Below are positions 60,494 to 64,000 of a DNA stretch of 64,000 nucleotides, in pieces. The DNA comes from TMED-70 sp036164085. Its GTDB lineage: Bacteria > Chloroflexota > Dehalococcoidia > Lucifugimonadales > Lucifugimonadaceae. How positions within the stretch are numbered: position 1 is the first letter of the stretch; every line of letters starts with the position of its first letter. Made by a program: the position numbers and the translations under genes. The stretch lies in contig JAYZJV010000056.1 of assembly GCA_036164085.1 (NCBI GenBank), forward strand, positions 1 through 64,000, in the 5' to 3' direction. The notes under the pieces were generated by a model that saw nothing but the letters and a program-made list of their open reading frames with translations, did not search any database and was not told the DNA's origin.

Positions 60494-61669
60494 TTATTCT
60501 GATTGCCCTCTTTTAGCCCAATCCATTTTTTCAAACATATTTAAACCAGGATCTAAATTAATTCCTTCTTTGTTTTTATCAGGAGGATGAGAAAGAATAA
60601 ATTCTTCATTCAACTCTATACCCCAACCAGGTTTTTCTGGAACACTGAAGAAGCCATCCTTAACTTCTGGGTAAAAATCAGCAGCTTCTTTAACAAATGG
60701 ATCAGCAAAATCATTAAAGTGTTCTAAGATTTTTACATTTCTCAATGTTACACAAAGATGTATAGCAGCTAACGTAGAAACAACCCCTCCAACATTATGG
60801 GGAGCTACCATTATAGAGTAAATCTCTGCAGTTGAAGCAATTTTTTTTGTCTCAAATATACCACCGGTTTGTGTAATGTCTGGTTGTATGATATCTACAG
60901 ATTTACTCTCCCATATTTCTCTAAATTCTGATGCACCATATAATCTTTCTCCTGTTGCTATTGGAAGAGATGTTTGAATCCTTACTTTCTCTAAACTTGG
61001 ATTGTCACTTGGCCTTACAGGTTCCTCAATCCATCCTATTTGTAGGTGTTCAATTTTGTTTGCTATTTCAGTAGCTTGGTGAGCTGCAAATCTTCCATGC
61101 ATTTCTATCATCATTTGCATGTCATCTGTTATTGAATCTGAGACAGCCTCTATTATTTCTAAGGACTTAAACAATTCATTTCTAGAAAGTTCTAAATCAC
61201 CATTCCCAAATGGATCAAACTTTAATGCTTTATATCCTTTAGCAACTACTTTAGAAGCTGCTAAAGAGAAGCTATCGGGTGTTCTTTCAACTGTATACCA
61301 TCCATTGGCATATGCTTGAACTTTATCTTGAACTTTTCCACCTAATAGCTTATAAACAGGTTGATTAGTTGCTTTACCCATAATATCCCAAAAAGCCATT
61401 TCTACCATAGCTAAACCGGTATGTACCACTTCTCCTGCTTTACCAAAATCAAGTAATGTAAATCTACGATACAAAGCTTCTATGTCAAAAGGATCATGTC
61501 CAATAAAATGCCTTTCAACATCTTTTAGATACTCAGCTACTGTATGAGTTTTACCCACAACTCTTGCCTCTCCAACCCCGACAATTCCTTCGTCAGTTTC
61601 AATAACTATGTATGATAAATTCCTCCAAGGAGTACCTAGCTGTAATAATCTAAATCCAGTAGTTTTCAT
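60494..61669 (-). CDS. enolase-superfamily dehydratase (D-galactonate dehydratase-like)
   Basis: A 391-residue MR/MLE-type enzyme. The capping domain has WDIMGKATNQPVYKLLGGK; barrel motifs are YKALKFDPFGNG, MMIEMHGRFAAHQA, GWIEEPVRPSD, IATGERLYG, IIQPDITQTGG and VAPHNVGGVVS. These closely follow the D-galactonate dehydratase pattern (KFDPFG, EEP, GER, APHN). It probably dehydrates a sugar acid. It sits between the TPP enzyme and the amidohydrolase in one operon. A paralogue at 16829 shares its KFDPF strand. Confidence 0.88.
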   Translation of the reverse strand: MKTTGFRLLQLGTPWRNLSYIVIETDEGIVGVGEARVVGKTHTVAEYLKDVERHFIGHDPFDIEALYRRFTLLDFGKAGEVVHTGLAMVEMAFWDIMGKATNQPVYKLLGGKVQDKVQAYANGWYTVERTPDSFSLAASKVVAKGYKALKFDPFGNGDLELSRNELFKSLEIIEAVSDSITDDMQMMIEMHGRFAAHQATEIANKIEHLQIGWIEEPVRPSDNPSLEKVRIQTSLPIATGERLYGASEFREIWESKSVDIIQPDITQTGGIFETKKIASTAEIYSIMVAPHNVGGVVSTLAAIHLCVTLRNVKILEHFNDFADPFVKEAADFYPEVKDGFFSVPEKPGWGIELNEEFILSHPPDKNKEGINLDPGLNMFEKMDWAKRGQSE

Positions 61670-61670
61670 A

Positions 61671-63344
61671 TCACTTTACGATTTTTCCGCCAGTTATACT
61701 TTCGTCATTGTAGTATCTACTAAATCTTCCTTCTTGCTGGGTAATTACCTCAATAAGTGTACTTTGGCCATCATCATTTGTTTTTTGAGCATCTTTTATA
61801 GCAGGGACTATTTCTTCAGGTTTTTCAACATAGATTCCTTTAGCTCCCAGACCTTCAGCAATTGTAGTGTAGGAACCTGTGTTATTTCCTGCTCCGTATC
61901 TTTCCATAGCTATAGGCATATGATGGTCATAACCTCCCATGGTACTGTTATTTAAAAGGATAGTTGTAATAGGGCTTCCAGATCTAACTGAAGTTTCTAA
62001 ATCTAAACCAGAAAGACCAAAAGCAGTATCGCCCATAAAGTTAACACAAAATTTCTCAGGGTGAGCTATTTTAGCTCCAATTGCTAACGGCAACCCATAA
62101 CCTAAATGAGTAGACTTACCCCATCCAATGTAGCTATTTGGAACTGTCGCTGGATAGAAAGGCATAATTTGATCTCTAGGATGACCTGCATCATGTGTCA
62201 TAATTGTATTTTCATGGTCGACAGCATTATTGATTTCAGTAATCAACCTATACGGATTTATAGGCTCATCATTAGAATTTAACAGTGGAGCCCAATCAGC
62301 TTCCCATTCCTGTTTTACCTGAGCAATTGATTCTACGGTTTTTGTATCCTTAGTTCTTGAATCTCCATAGGCACCTTTTGCTTCATCAATAAGCATTTTT
62401 AGAGTAGATTTTACGTCTCCCAAAAGCCCAATTTCAGTTGAATATTCTTTATCAATATCTTCAACGTTATTTGTATTGTGAATTATTAATTTACCTTCAG
62501 GTATGTCTATTCCAAATGTAGTTTTTGAAAAACTAGCACCTAAACCTATAAGTACATCAGAATCTTTTAGCCAAGACCATACAGCTTTAGGAGCAGTTCT
62601 ATTTGCAGCTCCTAATGATAGAGGATGACGTTCATCAAATGCAGATTTTCCTGGCATTGTAGTAATAACAGGAATTTGCATTATTTCTGCAAATTCTTTT
62701 AGTTCTTCTGTCGCTGCACCGTATAAAATTCCTTGTCCTGCCCAAATTACAGGGTTTTTTGCATTTCCAAGAGCTTTAATTGCATCCTTAACATCTGAAA
62801 GACTTGGAGAAGTCAAAATAGCATTAGGACTTGAATAATCATCTGTGTTATCCACTTCTCCTGCCATAGCATCGCTTCTCATTTCAAGAAGTACTGGTCC
62901 AGGTCTTCCATTTTTTAATGCTGACATCGCTCTTCTCATTTGACTGGAAATTTCAGAGCTCTTTGTTATTGAAGAGTGCCATTTGGTTATATGTGCAAAG
63001 TTAGTTTGAGGATCAAAATTTGGTTTTACTTCTGCTACATTTGCAGGAGATCCAGCTGGAAGATATAGAACTGGAACGCCTTCAGCCCATGCTTGAGCAA
63101 ATCCCCCGAAGGAATTTTCTATTCCAGGTCCACCTTGAGAACAAAAAACACCTCTTTTACCTTCCTTGGCTAACATTCTTGCATATCCATCTGCAGCCAT
63201 TATTCCACCACGTTCTTGCCTAAATACTATAGGTCTCAATCCGCCCTTTCCAGCAGCTTCAATTAGTGGGTTAGCAGGAAAACATGCTATCCATTCAAAT
63301 CCTTCTTTTTTCAATATATCTACAACAGCATCATACCCATTCAT
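61671..63344 (-). CDS. thiamine pyrophosphate-dependent enzyme, acetolactate synthase-like
   Basis: A 557-residue TPP enzyme of the large-subunit acetolactate-synthase family. The catalytic Glu is in VFRQERGGIMAADGYARM; the central FAD/nucleotide-like domain is about 180-330; the TPP/Mg motif is MGDTAFGLSGLDLETSV with the terminal NN in TTILLNNSTMGG. The loop DHHMP after it differs from true IlvB, and there is no ilvN regulatory gene, so a specialised carboligase or decarboxylase (as in glyoxylate carboligase-like enzymes) is possible. It is first in a minus-strand operon with a dehydratase and an amidohydrolase. Confidence 0.85.
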   Translation of the reverse strand: MNGYDAVVDILKKEGFEWIACFPANPLIEAAGKGGLRPIVFRQERGGIMAADGYARMLAKEGKRGVFCSQGGPGIENSFGGFAQAWAEGVPVLYLPAGSPANVAEVKPNFDPQTNFAHITKWHSSITKSSEISSQMRRAMSALKNGRPGPVLLEMRSDAMAGEVDNTDDYSSPNAILTSPSLSDVKDAIKALGNAKNPVIWAGQGILYGAATEELKEFAEIMQIPVITTMPGKSAFDERHPLSLGAANRTAPKAVWSWLKDSDVLIGLGASFSKTTFGIDIPEGKLIIHNTNNVEDIDKEYSTEIGLLGDVKSTLKMLIDEAKGAYGDSRTKDTKTVESIAQVKQEWEADWAPLLNSNDEPINPYRLITEINNAVDHENTIMTHDAGHPRDQIMPFYPATVPNSYIGWGKSTHLGYGLPLAIGAKIAHPEKFCVNFMGDTAFGLSGLDLETSVRSGSPITTILLNNSTMGGYDHHMPIAMERYGAGNNTGSYTTIAEGLGAKGIYVEKPEEIVPAIKDAQKTNDDGQSTLIEVITQQEGRFSRYYNDESITGGKIVK

Positions 63345-63526
63345 AACTAATCTCCAAAAATTTATATTTTATTTTTCTTATAAAATAACTCTATTTGTTA
63401 AATTAATACAGTTCAAAATTGCTTAAATTCGTTTTAAATTATTCCTAGCCAATCTTTTTATTTGTTTTAGATTTAAATATCGCAAAATTTTTTTTTGTAT
63501 TTAATTTAATATTTTTGAGGTAAATA

Positions 63527-64000
63527 ATGGTTCAAGAAAGATTAGTAGGGTTTGGGACAGCAAAGATAAAAGTATTTGGGGTTGGTGGGGGTGGCGGAAA
63601 CGCTATCAACAGAATGTATAAAGATACAATTCCAGGCATTCAATTTGTTGCGGTTAACACAGATAATCAAGCTTTAGAAAATTCTATAATTCCTGAGAAA
63701 ATCAGAATTGGAGATAGAATTGCTAGAGGAATGGGCGTTGGTGGAGATCCAAGTAGAGGAAAACAATCGGCTGAAGAAAGTAGATCTGAAATTAAAGAAT
63801 ACTTAAATGATGCTGATATGGTTTTTGTTGCAGCTGGAATGGGTGGAGGTTCAGGTACAGGAGCAGCTCCTGTGATTGCTGAGATTGCAAAATCTTCTGG
63901 GGCTTTAACTATAGGAGTAGTAACTAAGCCATTTGGATTTGAAGGAACACAAAGGTTAGATGCTGCACTTGAAGGAATAGAAAACATAAAAAAATATGTT
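63527..64000 (+). CDS. ftsZ: cell division protein FtsZ (5' part, cut by window end)
   Basis: The first 158 residues of the tubulin-like division GTPase. GTP-binding motifs are KVFGVGGGGGNAINRM, FVAVNTDNQAL and the tubulin signature AAGMGGGSGTGAAPVIAEIA, followed by GVVTKPFGFEG. The N-terminal extension before the fold is short (about 12 residues). A TTTTTGAGG sequence precedes the ATG. The gene runs off the right edge. ftsA and ftsQ are not upstream: the neighbour is the divergent TPP enzyme. The 182-bp gap between them is AT-rich and I see no further gene in it. Confidence 0.97.
   Translation, partial: MVQERLVGFGTAKIKVFGVGGGGGNAINRMYKDTIPGIQFVAVNTDNQALENSIIPEKIRIGDRIARGMGVGGDPSRGKQSAEESRSEIKEYLNDADMVFVAAGMGGGSGTGAAPVIAEIAKSSGALTIGVVTKPFGFEGTQRLDAALEGIENIKKYV

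Overview
The window is AT-rich (about 30% GC by eye) bacterial chromosome. Genes are tightly packed, TTG and GTG starts are frequent, and neighbouring genes often overlap. The set includes hspR-grpE-dnaK, a sufBCD/sufU cluster, an atpZ-type gene before atpBEFHAGDC, a DUF164 zinc-ribbon protein beside a type A RNase P RNA, PyrR-type pyrimidine control, paralogous enolase-superfamily dehydratases and a luciferase-like monooxygenase. I infer a streamlined, probably marine member of the Chloroflexota (SAR202/Dehalococcoidia-like). That is inferred from gene content only, because the window has no rRNA gene. I saw no tRNA, CRISPR array, insertion sequence or prophage.

Layout. 0.1-7.2 kb: a small HspR/MerR-like regulator overlapping clpC, then a fused ispDF and cysS, with secG and gatB on the other strand. 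7.2-11.3 kb: iron-sulphur assembly genes sufB-sufC-sufD-sufU, without sufS. 11.2-16.1 kb: a sugar-nucleotide epimerase, an NMT1/THI5-like protein, an rRNA methyltransferase, a 14-helix MFS exporter and an SDR oxidoreductase. 16.1-31.3 kb: catabolic and accessory genes (tandem ABM protein, enolase-superfamily enzyme, beta-propeller, NYN nuclease, MFS carrier, PD40 lipoprotein, luciferase-like monooxygenase, M20 and M1 peptidases, ilvD, PAC2 protein, Nudix hydrolase, 3-hydroxyacid dehydrogenase). 31.3-43.5 kb: a ferredoxin-NADP reductase, then pyrR-pyrB-pyrC-carA-carB behind a PyrR-binding hairpin, a methyltransferase, and a molybdate-type transporter modABC translationally coupled to pyrF. 43.5-51.2 kb: a bifunctional-nuclease-domain gene followed by the complete ATP synthase operon. 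51.2-56.6 kb: a tiny zinc-ribbon gene, hspR-grpE-dnaK behind a near-consensus promoter, a FAH-family hydrolase and pyruvate kinase. 56.6-58.9 kb: a DUF164 protein, a serine-recombinase-like protein without its catalytic residues, and rnpB. 58.9-63.3 kb: a minus-strand catabolic operon (TPP enzyme, enolase-superfamily dehydratase, D-aminoacylase-like amidohydrolase). 63.5 kb to the end: the start of ftsZ.

The two strongest unexplained signals are these. (1) The 310-bp gap before the Nudix gene (29512-29821) holds a near-consensus promoter whose -10 box is covered by a perfect 17-bp inverted repeat. It continues with a strong Shine-Dalgarno sequence, an 11-codon mini-ORF and a stem of 24 pairs with one mismatch, and looks like an undescribed leader or small RNA. 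(2) The recombinase-like gene between the DUF164 gene and rnpB has lost the serine-recombinase active site but keeps its DNA-binding and zinc-ribbon regions, which suggests a domesticated DNA-binding protein.

Other features worth attention are the PyrR site sitting on the pyrR ribosome-binding site, a His/Cys-rich insertion of about 135 residues in ATP synthase subunit a, an epsilon subunit without its C-terminal helices, and ten convergent gene pairs that mostly overlap or abut with no terminator.
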